From assembly GCF_052324685.1 (NCBI RefSeq), contig NW_027506890.1, forward strand, positions 358,890 to 422,889: a stretch of 64,000 nucleotides of DNA, given 5' to 3'. Under the pieces are notes generated by a model, which searched no databases, was not told the DNA's origin, and saw only the letters and a program-made list of their open reading frames with translations. Both the position numbers and the translations under genes were made by a program. The DNA is from Brachyhypopomus gauderio. Its lineage: Eukaryota > Chordata > Actinopteri > Gymnotiformes > Hypopomidae. This document shows positions 45,071-59,122 of the stretch, piece after piece (within the stretch, counting starts at the first letter, position 1; each line of letters starts with the position of its first letter).

Positions 45071-46793
45071 TTGATATGATGACCAATTGTGATAAGTTGC
45101 AGTTACTGTTCATAGTTATACACTTGCACAAGATAAACTCAAAAGGTGACGAGTGACTGCATGTGCAACACCCAATAAATTGACTTCAGGTGTATAAGTC
45201 AGTTTGCATTTACATTTAAATTTATATTTAATCTGGATTGTTTATAATTGGGTGCATTGTTGTGATGTATGTCAGATCAGTGAGTATATGTCACATATGT
45301 CACAACTAGTGTCATAAGTCTTAATCCTTAACCATTAGTCATGACATGTAAATATTATGTCAAGAGTATCTTAAAGCCTTCCAGCAGTGACCACAAAAAA
45401 ACACCAACAACCTCAAACAATGAAGGTCTACACCTGTACCTCATCACAGTTCCAGGAACTCTTTTCTATGATGGATGACTGAAATACAGAAAACAACCAA
45501 TCATTGACCAGGAAACATCTGATGAACTTTAGTGTTCTGCAGCATTATTGAAATTAGCAACAACTTGAATGTGTGAGCGTCAGACGGCCTGCCCTATTTT
45601 ACTGTGTTCCACTTAGTAGAAGTTCGCATGCTTTTGCACCGCTGATGTGTGTTTCTGCCTCAGAGTGATGTTACTCTCCCCATGGTGCTAACGTAAATGT
45701 TGCATCTGATGTCATCGCCCCCTCGCACCATAAGATAAGCAAACAGTACAGGTCGCTCGAAATAGGACACTTTCACAATCAGATCAGATTGATACTGGCT
45801 TTGTGTGTAAGTGTGTGTGGGCATGAAAAAACCACGTCTCAAAAACTCACGTGGTGGAATCTCAACCGTCTGCCCTCAGCCTGATATTGGATCTCTTCCT
45901 TCCTGTGAAGATAATGCAAATGAGTGGAAGAAGAAAAAAAAAATACGAAAGAAAGAAATGGCTTAGTATTTTAGCACAAAGCAGGGACGAGTGAGTCATA
46001 ACCTTTTCAATAGCTTTGGCTTTGGTCATGTGCCTTTGTTTGATGGATGATATTTGGAATCAGAGGCACTTCCTTTATTACTGGAAAAGGAAAGGAATGT
46101 GTGTTTTAAAAGTTGCATCAAAGGTATATATATATATCAGTAGCGAACCGTGACCATTAAACCTGGACCCGCTACCCCCCCCCCCCGAAAGAAAATTGTT
46201 TCCTCTCCTAATAAACTGCAATAAAGAACAAACTGAGATGACAGTACAGCTTTAGAAACGCAATAAACAATAATATCTGTACTAGATATCTTCTTAAGCA
46301 AAATAAGGTTCCAACAAAATAAGGTTCACAGCTCCATGTTACTCGGGAGCGGAATATGTAAACAATGCGCACGAGGGCATCAAAGGAATGAATCGAAACT
46401 AGCTAGTGGTGGTACGCTAACGACAGCTAGCGTTATCATACAGTTAAACCCGCCCACTAAGAGGGAAGATATGATTGGTCAATTTTACTGTCTACTGGTG
46501 CTCTCAAAGGACTGGTTTTAGAAATATTTGTCTAAAGCAACGAGGGGAAGATCAACAAAAAAAAATGGAGGTCAGATTTTTGAAGGTGTTTAATCAGCAT
46601 CCTGGTAGGTGTATTGTACTTTTTTGTGCATTCTTTTTGACATAGTTTTAGATGTAGCTCAACATGCCATAGTGATACTCAACTGTACGTTTAAAAATAA
46701 GAAAATTTACAATTTCACACAATGAACAGGAATGACATGGCATCATGCAGTTGTGGCCTAGGGTTAATTGTGAGAGCATATAACAAAAGAATA

Positions 46794-46840
46794 AGGGTTA
46801 AGGTTAGGGTTAGGGTTGGGGTTAGGGTTAAGGTTAGGGT
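46794..46840 (+). repeat. Interstitial telomere-like repeat (TTAGGG)n
   Basis: About eight imperfect hexamers: mostly TTAGGG, with TTAAGG and TTGGGG variants. Confidence 0.9.
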
Positions 46841-48751
46841 GACCCGGAGCGGACTTTCAGTGGTATGTGTATTCTTCTATCGTTCAAGTGGAATTGATTG
46901 CTTCAGGTAGTAATAGAAACATCACTGGGAGGGTATGCAAATGAATAATTATAAAATGTGAAGGGGACCCCTTCAGATTTAATGGTCTGTCCCAGTCTCT
47001 ATCTCTCTCCTCTTGCTCCTCCTCTCTCTTTCTCTCTCCTGCCCTAATCACGTTCACTCTCAGAATGTCATAGGTTGTGGTTACAAGGGTAAGCTGCAGA
47101 GTTCAGTTAGACCCATATCACTGTGAGGCAGGTAAGCTAGACACCTTGACTGACATGGCTACCTTAAATCTGCCATTCAAAATAATTAATTTAGGTCATA
47201 TTTGTATTTAATGTGGCTATTGTTTGTTTGTTCATTTGTTTAGACCCCAGTCAGTTTCAAGCCACAGGAATTTCAGAAAACCACAACTGCCTAACGTTCT
47301 GTTACACAGGCAGCAGACTGAAGGACACGTGCCCTTCAAGAACTTCATTGGTATGGCTCTGAATGCCAAAACCAGCAGCCAATAAAATAACTGAGCAACA
47401 TCTGAATCCTCAGTGGGGTGTCAGCCATATCAGGAGGGGACCGCACTCACACACACACACACACACTAGTCACACACTTTTATCCAATGTGAAATTGTTA
47501 TACAGGCCTCTTGGGGCATACAAGGCCTTGACATCAGTGAAGAATGTGCAGACAGATCTCCAGTGCTCGTGCACACCACAATGCAAGCAGGAACCCACCA
47601 GCTCTGGGGATGTTCCAGTTCCTGGTGGAGAACCCCAACCAATTAGCCACACACACCTCTGCTCAGCCCACCCAATAAGTCTCAACATCCTTATGAACTA
47701 AAGGCAAAAGTGTTGGTGCTCAGTCTGCTCCAAGAAGGTTGTTTGTAGTGTTGGCAGACAGTGGACTTAAAAGCTCTTTTATTTAGAATTGCTCTTCTCA
47801 GTATTTACACTTGCATAGCAAAACATTTATCAGGGCATTTAAGTCCAAAGATGATAACCTTAATTAAAACTGAAGGCCTTTGCCTGGAACATTTTCAGCA
47901 TTAATTCCCAATTATAATGCTGGATGCACCTTATCTGTACCACATGCTATGACAAAAAAGGTATCATAGTTCAGTTTCCCTTTGACTCCTCAGCTGGGTA
48001 GGGAACTATGCACGATGCACGACTTTCATCATTAGGGTTTTAAACTATGACCCAGTGCTGCTGCCGCACGTTCTCGTAGCCCTTACCACACATCCAAAAC
48101 TCCCCTCACATTTCACATGGCAATCCCTAAACACACTGCTGCACTGTATATTGTCTACTGGTAAATGCTCAAAATCAAATAAAAACTCATTACTGGCCAT
48201 ATACATTAAAAGCTAGAAGGGGAATACAAGTAAAGAATAATGGCTTTTACACGTAGTGCTAAATTATAAACCTAAACCGCCGTGTTTACTGTGCGAGTTC
48301 AGTGTCTAACAGGACTAAAGGTCATCATCTTTGTAAGGTGAAGTACCTTTCAGCTCTCCTTTAAGTCCATTCTACCCACAGCAACCAAAAAAAGGTTACT
48401 CATTAGATTGTAGCCTACAGCGAATGCAGAGATGCCGCGATCCCAAGTTGAGAGACCCCAGTCTCCACCAATTGTGTCAACCAACTTGATGCAATCTGGG
48501 AAAGAACCCCCAGTAGAGCATGTCAGCACTGGTTAGGGAAGTTAAACTAGGACATGGAGGTTATCATCTGAACATGGAGGTCATCTTCTGCAGGACGTCT
48601 GCTGGACCATTCTGCTTCTTTTGCTTTCCTCTTGCCATGCCCAAGGAGGTGTATCGGCCAATTCATTGCTCGACTGATGGAAAATATATGGGAAAAACTC
48701 AGCCATACGTCAACACACCTGGCATAGCACAGAGTCAAAGATGGATGAAGG

Positions 48752-49818
48752 TGTGAGGGTGAATTTGAGTGTATGTGTGTGTGTGTGGGGGTGGGTGTGT
48801 GCATGGTGGGGGTGTATAGGGGCGAATGTAGGGTGGGTTTGGTTATGTGGGTGAGGACAGCTGGTTCTGGGTCGGGGCTGGTCGTGCCCGGTTCACTCAT
48901 GGACGCTCCCCTGAGACTACTGCACCACTCCAGAGGGGGGGCGCCTTGGAGCTCCGGAGTCCGGCTTGGCCCCCCGGCGTAGGGGCGGTTGGCCCGCTCC
49001 CCTGGGCGGTGGTGGTATGGGGCGGCCGGGTGCTCCTCGGCGGGAGGTGGGCCCTGCCGGGTGGTGGGTGGCTTTCCGGGCGCGTGGCGCCGTGGTTTTG
49101 CCGCTGGCCCCTGGGGGGGGGGGGCATCCTGGGGGGGAGGCGCTCTGTTCCCTCTGGTTCCCCTGGACCTGCGCTCCTTGACTGGTGGGGCGCTGTCCGG
49201 GGTCTCTCTCTCCCGCCTGCGGGGGCGGGCGGGTGAGGGTTTCTGGGAAGTGCGGCTCTGGTACTCCACCGCTCTGTGGGGGGCCGTGGGCGGGTGGGAT
49301 TCCCGGGTCTCTCTCCACCCGCCTCTGGCCTCTGGGGGAATGCTGTCGCAGCTACCCACCCTTGCTGGTAAGTACATTCCATACATCTATCCTATGTTGC
49401 ACTTCTAGGTTGCACATAAACACACACTCACACACACCCATACATCGCACTCATCTGCACTATATGTATTTGGTTTACTTTCTGTACTTCTTTGCAGTGG
49501 TCATTTGAGCTGGTTACGTGTTTTATTTTATTAATATTATTATTATTATTATTTTATTATTATTTTTTTTTCTTCTTCTTTTCTTTTTCTTCTCCTTTCT
49601 TCTCCTACCTCTGTCTTTTCCCTTTTTATTATTTCTCTCCCCCTCTTTTCTTGGTCCACCTAACCCCAATAATTATCACTTTGCATATTGTTATCACTAT
49701 ATATTGTTATCACTACACTATATATTATACAGAATTGTTATAATTGCCATTTAAATCTGTACATAAAAACAAAGTTGTCCTCCAAAGATGGGGGGGTGGA
49801 GGTGGGCCAAAAAAAAAA
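48752..49818 (+). mobile_element. Poly(A)-tailed retroelement insertion with 15-bp target-site duplication
   Basis: The 15-mer aaagatggatgaagg occurs at 48737-48751 and again at 49819-49833, immediately after a run of A that begins at 49810. This is the signature of target-primed insertion of a non-LTR element in plus orientation (some A residues may belong to the tail). The body is strikingly GC-rich at 48880-49350, then T-rich, then AT-rich. No reverse transcriptase or endonuclease motif was seen, so it is 5'-truncated or nonautonomous. The long minus-strand open frame (279 codons) across it is a by-product of GC-rich sequence. Confidence 0.75.
49560..49640. repeat. Pyrimidine-rich tract inside the retroelement
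   Basis: Runs of T and tcttcttctttt following an (ATT)n stretch. Part of the inserted element. Confidence 0.7.
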
Positions 49819-50009
49819 AAAGATGGATGAAGGATGAGTTTGAGAAAAGATCACAACGATTCCAACTTCTCAGCAGCTTCAGTTCTTGAAGTGTTTGGTG
49901 TTTCCAGCCCTGTCACAGGCTACAGTGGATAAGTGCACAATAGAGTCTGGTTTTAGCTACATTCCTTTAGCTATGATACATAGACACCTTCATACACAAA
50001 ACATGAATT

Positions 50010-50046
<37 letters not shown>

Positions 50047-52901
50047 TCTGAAGCAGAATTAACAGGAAGTTGAGTGTGTGTGGGTGTGAGACTTTGAAAA
50101 GACTCGTGTCATGACAAAACGGTGACAAACCCCTTATCCCTGCTACACACCCACATTTTCCTACATGCCTCACCTGTCCACACACACCACTCCACTTTAC
50201 ACACCTTAGCTGAGCTTTACTGAACTCACTCCCACACATATGTTCTCAAAACAAGCCTTTTAAACAGCCTCGCAGTACTCAGCCTTTAGATCCAATGCTA
50301 GAATATCAGCAAAACTGAAACATCTCAAGTGACTGAAAACACTGACAACAGACAATAGCCTAGACAATACATTGTACAGTATGGTAACAGCAGTCACTTT
50401 CACGCTGTACCTTCACTAAAACTCTCCACTTGAGAAGGGGGAGTAGGATCCCGACCAACCCATAATCTACAAAGACAAGGCAAACTGCTTCTATTCATTC
50501 TCAGCAACAGCAACCAGCTCTATTATAAAGTATTGTGCTAGTTTGTTGTCCTCTTGTTAACATGTGTGCAATAATCCAGTGGCCACATATCTGCTATATC
50601 TGGCTACATTCACAAAGGAAGTTGAGTGCATAGCATATTTGGTTTTTGTGTTTTGTTTACCAAATGTCCCTACCCATGCTGTCACATGTGATGAACGAAG
50701 GTAGTTGAATGCTATAAATCAGATCTATGAAGTTTAAATGGAACTGACAGCGCAACAAACAACAAAAACAACACAAAAGGTAAGTGTATGTACTGGTGAG
50801 TCAGTAGTTGTAGCACATCACTGTGGTCAATACGCTTCTAGTTTTCAAGATGGCGGTGTACATTTACTACCTGGATGATGCACTCCAGCTGTTGAATAGT
50901 GCAGTGCCGAAGGATGGATGAACTGGCAAAGAGTAGTTCCAGTGTGCCTAACATACTGGTGGGGAAGTAATCTGTTATTTCCATTTAGTGCAAAGGTTAG
51001 TATTTATTTTTGAGATGTTACTATAGTACAAAAACCCAGGTACACCTACTAAACCTTTAAGAATAAAAGAATATAATGTACTTGGTGCAATTTGAGACAC
51101 AGCTAATAGGTGTTTATGCAGTACGTATTTTATAGTGATCTCATTTGTCTGTTTTTATTTATGTTAATTACATTCACTATAGAAATCAGTATCCTAAAGA
51201 TTCTTAAAGCTAAGTCACCATTCTGAAAAATGAGGATTTCATTCTTGCAGTTGAATACATTTTTGTGAAAGTCTGCTAAAGGCTCTTAAAGAGTTGTGGG
51301 CTTTGAATGCAGCTAAAAAAATGCATTTAAGAGTTTGTCTCCCGAATATCTTTGGAGACTACAAGACTACAGACATGTTGTCAATACAAAAACAACAATG
51401 ACATCTAAAGTATTTTGAAATTATGGCAGTGCTGCAGTAATGTGACATCATGGGTACATGGTCTACCTGGATTCAGCCAGTTTAGAAATGCAATCTGTAA
51501 AAGCCCCTTATGTAAATATTGTATATTAAGTGATAATATGCTGCTATGGTGGTTTAGATTCCTAAACAGGTCACTGTGTTTACATGGACACCCTGCGAAA
51601 GGCCATACGCAATGCATAAACGTCAGTGAGAAGAGGAAGGAAGTTATAGGTCTCGCTGGTCAGGGTACACAGGGGAACCACGGGCGCACTTCACGCCGAC
51701 AACCGTACGCATGACACAAGCACAGCAGATACATCCCTGACGGTCTGACGGAAGCAAACAGGAAGCCAACATGTTGCCTTGGAGACCGATCTCAAAAATA
51801 CTGAGCTGCGGTTAAAGGACACCCTCAAACAACTCACCACTCAAAACAACATGTACTAACCTCATTCACAGTACATTTGTTTTTTGTTTTTGTATTTGTG
51901 GCAGGTTTAGACTGGACTTTTTCTAGACTACAATACCATCAGAAGTAGTAAACATTGAATTGTCTTCATATGGTACATTTTCTTTGTTCTTTGAATCATT
52001 TTACCTTTAACCTGAACTGGTATTTGATATGGTTGGTTCATGTGTTAATGACTATATATGACCTTTGACTTTATTTAGCACAGACAGGCCCTATGGGGCC
52101 TATAGTTACTGGGTTGCATGACAAATTTGCAGGACACCAGACAGCGTGGCCCTTCATGTTCTATAAACTTTAACAAAGTTCACCGCAGATATGGTGGGTG
52201 GTTTCATAGTGTTTTTGTTTGTTTGTTTAAAATCTCACAACACGTTTTGGAAGTGTTTCTGTGACAATAACATGAACTTTGACAAAGTTAGAATTATTAG
52301 TGTGGGTGTCAGTTGACATAAGGGTGTTTGAGCTAACTCAACACTCCTGAAATCAGCGCTCCTGATTTCACTGTGACAAAGTTTCAACCCAAGGAAAGAC
52401 AGATAAACTTCATGAAGCTGGCCTATAAACTCAAAGCAAAGTCTCTAATTTAGAGGAATTTTATTGGTTAGCATGTATTGGCTTTATATTTCTTAAAGCA
52501 TGTCTTATTGGATAAAGCAAAATGTATGAGGATTTTTTGTTAAAGGCATTATTTTACTTACGGGTTTACAAGGGGAGTCTGCAAGATTGCAAATGTCTCT
52601 TTTCTCAAAAGAAAACAATGAGTCATGTGAATGTGTGCACACTGAGACAGCACTGCTCTGCATTACGCGAACACCCCCCTCACCCCACCTCACCCCCACC
52701 CAGTAGTTTCCACAATCATCCTTCCCAGGAAATGCTACAAATGAAAAGACCACGAAAGAAAGAGGAGGTGAACTATTAAGACTATTAAGAAAAGGGAAAA
52801 AAATAGACAAATGGCGAGTACAGAGGTTAAGGGAGAGACAAGCCGAAAGAAAGAGACAGAGAGAAACCATGGAGGGACATATTGAGAGAGAGAGGGAAAG
52901 G

Positions 52902-52932
<31 letters not shown>

Positions 52933-54447
52933 GAAGCATTTAAAAAATGAATCCAGGTGAATCACAATCACCACATGCCTCAAACCACAGTCCAAAGACT
53001 TCTACACACCCTCTTCCTGACAGATTCCGGTATCCTTGTGAATGTTTGGAAATTCCAGTTTAAAGAATAACCTGGGGCATTGTGGGAGGGGACTGGTTCC
53101 CATATATGCAGCAACACCCAATGAGCATTAGTTTATCTGACGTAAAGCTAGCACACTTTATCCTGCAGCAGGTTTATCACAACCTAAACTAATCGTTTTA
53201 AACTAACTTATTCTTTTTTCTTAATGATTAATAAAAACGCCATTTTATGAGTCTCGCTGGATAAGTAATGGTGTATAAGAAAACCTTTACAAACAGAACA
53301 GATTACATTGATGTCATTGATTCTATTTGATTGTTGTTGTGTTTGTCTTTGTATGTGTATGTGTGTGTGTTTTGGGAGGAGATATAGAAATTAGCAGACA
53401 AAGAGGGTTAGGTACATAGATAGCACATGGACACAGGGTCCAGGGTTTAACAGTGATGGGTAATGCTGCAGGAAAGGAAGTGACCAGCTCTTAAACTGGA
53501 ACAACTTGTTTTACCTCTTAATTAAGCAGTTTATAGTTCGTAATATAATGCACTCATTACAGGCACAGCATTACATTTTGGACACATCTCTCTATTTGAT
53601 TTGAACCTTAAACTAAAATTGCCAATGCTATATAATTTGCCTAATAATAAAAATAAAATGTCCTGCTGAAATAACGTATAAATAAAAATGCTTTAAATTA
53701 CTTTAAATTACCTATTTGCTCAACCTCGAACTGTAGTTTGAGAAACAGTAATGGGCACACTGCCTCTTTATTTCCGGTCCTGGGTCCCTGTTCTAGTCTG
53801 TTCAGACCTGTTCACTTACGTCACTGCACGCGTGTCTTAGGGAGTGCCGTGACTCATACGTACACACACTCGCATACGAAACCGACATTCCTGAACAACA
53901 CGAACCTGGTACTAGTCCCACTACCCACAGATATAGCAACTTCAGTTTGTCTTCCACACAGATACACGTGCACGCGCACACGTTTTTCTGGCGTTCGCGG
54001 GGACGAGTGGTGGAGATGAACCGAGCGCGCGCGCACTTGCTTGCCTGCCCACCATTCCTCCACTTAGTGTTGTTGTTTCCTGTGCGTCTCATTTATGACA
54101 TTTTTGAGGAGTAAACTCAAACTGGAAGGGGTATGACGTACTTAGCCCACATGAATAATAGTGTTTTAATGCGTATTACACGAATTAATACGCATCAACT
54201 CAACAACGTTACAGGGAATAGGCTATCCACTTTTCTTTTAGATCACTCCATCAAAACAAACAACAACAAAATAGCAACTTAGACATAAAAGAGATGTTGA
54301 TAACGATAATCTGAAAAGCTAAATAACTTTATGAAAGTGGCTCCAATTCCCACTCCCCAACTAAATCAGCACTGAAAAGCAGGCTTGAGGTTTCCACGGG
54401 ATAAACTGGTTAGAGACTGCCAGACAGTGAGTGAGAGACTGGTGGGT

Positions 54448-54464
54448 GGGGGGGGGGGGGGGGT
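54448..54464. repeat. Poly(G) run
   Basis: Long G homopolymer interrupted once. A possible G-quadruplex on the plus strand and a likely site of length error. Confidence 0.85.
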
Positions 54465-55960
54465 AATTCTTGGTAGGTCTAAACAAAAATACAGAACTAG
54501 TAGAAAATGTAGTTGACACACTGAGAAAGAGTAGGGCACTGCTGTTTATAGTCACCGGACTGGCAGTGTCATTATCATTTACAGGTGAAAATGCAGTAGT
54601 TTTGTCATTATCAGGAAAAGGAGAACATGCAGAAAAAGGGCTGAGTAATACTACAGGAAATGGAGTGGCAGAGTGCCAGCAACACACACACACCAAGTCG
54701 TGGGAGTCAGTAAAAAAATGACATATACCACAAACTTTAGAACTGTACAAAAATATAAATAAAACGTTTACAATGGATCAGTTAAAAAAATCATTAGGGA
54801 TAAGAGCTTTTTAAAGCAAAATTGATCACGCTAGAAAAAACCATACATTCAAAGCAAGATCATATACTTTGTGTTACACAGCTAGTGGGTCCACAATATT
54901 ATTTCAATGTATTCCTTCAATAGGTAATTTAAATGCATATTTGTGTAGTGTTTATCACCAAATCTTAAAGTATGATCTAGCATTATGGTGGGATGTGCTT
55001 GATTTATCGTCATGCATGACTATGAAGACCGATGAGTTTTGCACAATGAAAAAAAGATAAAGAAAATGGTTAATAGATACCTGTGCATACTAACCTTCTC
55101 CTTTTAAGACTTCTGTATACCCCTATGTACACTAGATGCCAGAGTGTTTTTTCAGTAAACTAAGATTTATAATGTTATTATGGAGAACTATCTAGAGCAA
55201 GTCTCCATGCAATATACAGAAAATAAATAGAAGTGGATCAACTCCAGCACTGGAAATCTATTCTCCCTTAATATAAATTATGGTCAAGACCATAATGGAA
55301 GACCCTTTTCCATGAAACTACTTTTTTTTTTTTTTTTTTTTGCAAAATTTCATTCCTACCTGCTGATGTAAAATATTCTTATCTCTGCTCCATTCCTTTC
55401 CTCCCCAGAAATGAAGTGTAAGGCTTTTCTTATCGTAAAGTGCCCTCTTGTGGCAACCCAAGGTAGCAATTGCAAATGGATAAAAGTTGATTTCCAAAGA
55501 AAAAGCAGGGCTAATGGGCTGAATGTCATGAGGGGCAGAGTGGGTGTTAAATTGGTACTTTGAACCTACCTCAGAACTTCTGCTATTACCACAGTTCCAT
55601 TTCTCCACAATTACAAAAAATGAAAGTCACCAATAGAAACTATTCTTGTAAAATAAGACAAATTGCTTCTTGAAAGCAAGAGTGTCTGAGAACAAAATAT
55701 TATGGTTAATATATCAAATTAAAAGTTGTACAAGACTTGTACACTTTAGCATGTATCTGGTCTTCTGCAGGTCATGACACCATGACCATTTGACTGAACC
55801 GTATAAATGCTTATTCCATCTGTAGTAGTTCAAGGCGGCTTCCAGCTTGTGAACGTGTGTGCATGTCTGTACTGGTTTCAGTACTAGGTGTTCTCATGTA
55901 ACACTGGAATAACCAGTTTGCTCAAAACAAAACCAAAAGGACATAGTTCTAAGACATGAT

Positions 55961-55966
55961 TTTATT
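55961..55966 (-). terminator. Candidate poly(A) signal for ptpn1
   Basis: AATAAA on the minus strand with a strong GU/U-rich downstream element within 20-45 nt. Confidence 0.45.
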
Positions 55967-56896
55967 ACCACAGCATAAGTTTGGCTTTCAGTCTGAACAT
56001 AAAAATCTCCAACGAGTATCAGATCAACCAGACAAAGCAGTAGTTCTTTTTACAAAATAGTAATATTATGGATACTGAACATAAAAAAATAAATGAACAC
56101 CCCACCCCCCAAAAAAATAACAGGGGGGGAGTGGGGGCCTTCCACATAAAGGCTAAGAGTTTTTTTCCGGAATTCTAGCGCTCTGCCTGTCCAAACACAA
56201 ATGACAAACACAAAGAAATTTACCCAGAACAAAAGCAACTTAAAACAAGTAGTGAGAGGGGCAGTCCATGAAAAGGACATTACATTCTATTATTTCAGCT
56301 GCTTAGCTGGCCACAGGGATTGGGCACTTTTAAATCACTAGTGTAAACTAGATTCTAACAGTTTCAGTCCAACAGCAAGACATTTAATCCAATCATAACT
56401 TGTGAGACAAACATATGAATGAACATCACTGAACCCAACCCAGTGCTTTAAATTACAATCACAAGTGGTCAATTTGATCTGATCATCTATTCAGGCAGAG
56501 AGCTGTCCAAGCACACATTCAGACACTGCTCTAAAGCAGGAAACCTACTGGAATCATATCAAGGTGCAAATAAACTAAGTTTTTCAAATTTTCAAGGTTA
56601 TTGTAAGCTGTTTTTTAATCTTAACTGATTTGAAGTATACACATCCTAAACTGTTCAGCCTTTTCTGTTTGACATTTTAGGAAATATTTGTGGTCAACCA
56701 CCAGTAACCTCTCTGAACAATAATCATAATATTAATTAATCTTAATAATAATCATAAGATGATTAGTGAAAGTCTAACCTATCCCAGTGATGCTAAATCC
56801 TACAACCAGTTTTGTTTTTCTTTCCGTGTGCTGGTGCTTTGTTTGATTGACTGTCACTGCTCCCTGTCCATCAGGCTGAAGGAGCAGATTGTGTAT

Positions 56897-56941
56897 CTGA
56901 GATATTGAGAACACAAGAATGTGTGTGTGGGTGTATAAGAG
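56897..56941 (+). repeat. 45-bp dispersed direct repeat, copy 1
   Basis: Begins ctgagatattgagaacacaa and ends gtataagag. It matches 59123-59167 at 44 of 45 positions, in the same orientation. Sequence outside this block is unrelated. Confidence 0.85.
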
Positions 56942-57840
56942 ATTTTGCTAACGATGCTAATCTGTGGTCCTAAATTGTGAATATCAGTCAGTATTTTCTA
57001 CCCACCAGTTTCTTGATCAATAACCTGTGGGAGAAAAACAAGGGTTGACCACTGACGAGATTTATGGTTAGCATGAGCTCGGGCTTACGTTTAGATATTT
57101 GGTTCTATGAGTTTGAACTCACACACACACAAAAAAAAAATCACCGTGAAGTACTTTAAAAGTAGCCAAATTGTAGATACATTTTAAGTACTAGATACAC
57201 AACTAACCCTGGTACTTCAGGGAAGATGAAGGCAGGTGATGTGCCATACTACTTGATTCCATAATAGAGACTTGCTCATAGAACAAAATACTTAAGACTA
57301 TCTGAACCCAAAACCATATCCCCAGAGAAAAAAAAAACAAAAAAAAAAAGATCTCTCTCCACCTACTTTGGCTTTTGGCGAAGGACGTAAGTACACAAGT
57401 GTCAGCTGCCATTATAAACTGCAAGCTGGAAAAAAATGATTGCCTGTTTCTTGTTCTTGCACCTCAAGAAACCATTTTTGAAGGGACCACAAACATTCAA
57501 GTGTATTTTTATATTGCCAACAGGAGAAGGGGAGGAGGAGCCGATGGCCAAATCCAACCACTACAACACTTTAGCACCATAACAGCAGAAAATACTGCAC
57601 TGAAGTGAGCAACCAGACTCAACCCTGCCACCTGGTGGCAGAATTCTGAGTCAACGTGAAAGCTGTCCATACCTCCAGTATGCTATGACTGCAAAAAGCA
57701 GGAAAGGGTTTGGAATTGAGCCACTGTGTATCCTTGTGGGCTGACCTGGCATTGTTGTGCGTTATTGCGGCCTGGGAAGGTTAGAATGTTCATAACCTTG
57801 AAGTAACGTTTAATTAACGTTTACTGCAGCGCTAACTCCA

Positions 57841-57862
57841 CCCCCCCCCCCCCCCCCCCCCC
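57841..57862. repeat. Poly(C) run of 22
   Basis: Pure C22 on the plus strand, so G22 in a ptpn1 transcript. Probable length-variable site. Confidence 0.95.
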
Positions 57863-58226
57863 AAACATTTTGCAAAACTACAGATTCCGAGCTGGAAAAG
57901 CAAAACTTTCAATTCATGTTATGAAACCATAAGAACAAAGTAAAAATGTCCCTGAAATCGCTGATCAAATACTCGCGAGCTCGATGACAAAAGTTGAAAA
58001 CTGACGGAAAAACTCTCTATAAAACAAAAAACAAAAGCAAAAGCACAAGCACATTCCAAGAGTGCTGGCAAGAGCTGGAGCAAAACCAAGCAGCAGGCTG
58101 TGTGGACAGCACTCGTCTGCTGGAGCCTTTATCTTTGCATCTCTTATCTTGTCATTTTGCCGCAGAAAAACTAAGTGCAAATGTGACCTTTGGAAGTGGG
58201 CAGGAAGAGACGGGCTAGGACGGACA

Positions 58227-58253
58227 CACGGACACACGGACACACACACACAC

Positions 58254-58293
<40 letters not shown>
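58227..58293. repeat. (CA)n microsatellite
   Basis: Begins with three cggacacacgga-like units, then about 20 pure CA units. Confidence 0.9.
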
Positions 58294-58297
<4 letters not shown>

Positions 58298-58782
58298 CTC
58301 TCTCAAAGCACAAAAGCTCGCTCAAATTATTGAGCAGGCCTTACAATAAAAATGATGTGAAAAGGAGATGGCCAACTAAATGTGGGGTTATTATTACAAA
58401 AACACCAGAGCTGAAGCCTGGCGAGCTTTGTGTCTTTACTCACTACAACAGAAGAATAACCTTCTGTGAGATCCAAGCATCAGGACACATCACTGACCAT
58501 CCTCAACTATATATACATTCTGTTTCATCTAAGAAAAAAATAATAAAACACTCTTCCCACACACACACATACACACACACACACACCTTAAGCCTAGCAG
58601 GGAACACACCCTCTCCTGGCTTACAGAACAGCTCATTCATACACACGTCTGGCATCAAAGCAGTCTAAATGAGGACATGTACATGGCAAGTTTACTTTCA
58701 GAGTGAGACATGGTCCTCTCTCTATACAGAGACTGAGCAAGCACCTGCTGGATCCTGGCATCAGTACCACACCCTTATCTCG

Positions 58783-58815
<33 letters not shown>

Positions 58816-58944
58816 AGCTGGAGAGTAAGAGACATTGTTAAAGCATCGCAGGAAAAGAAAAGAAACAAAAGCTTTAGGAAGGCTCAAGGTAAACAGATCG
58901 CATATACAATATACCTCCTAACACACACACACAAAAAAGCATGT

Positions 58945-59034
<90 letters not shown>
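58945..59034. repeat. (CA)n microsatellite
   Basis: About 45 pure units in the inferred ptpn1 3' UTR; (UG)n in the transcript. Confidence 0.97.
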
Positions 59035-59038
<4 letters not shown>

Positions 59039-59122
59039 GCTTATTGCAGCAATAATAAGAGGGTCTATTTGGATAAGTAAAACCTGGATGTCATATTTGG
59101 TTGACACCTGAAATCTGAGGCC

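Larger units (their letters stand above)
38010..55940. other. Gene desert between cebpb and ptpn1
   Basis: About 18 kb with no recognised protein-coding exon. CpG-containing patches that could be distal regulatory elements or noncoding-RNA promoters lie at about 40980-41260, 41650-42540, 44480-44990 and 53760-54110. The last includes TTACGTCA, a composite C/EBP-CRE motif. The rest is AT-rich unique sequence, simple repeats and the mobile fragments listed separately. The corresponding human interval is also poor in coding genes. Confidence 0.5.

Noticed and set aside
48547-49386. 279-codon minus-strand open frame rich in Pro, Arg and Gly
   Set aside because: It spans the boundary of the retroelement insertion, is composition-driven (GC-rich DNA has few stops) and has no recognisable domain.
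52348-52370. Small palindrome (9-bp stem, 5-nt loop)
   Set aside because: Too short to be meaningful in AT-rich DNA; no neighbouring structure supports it.
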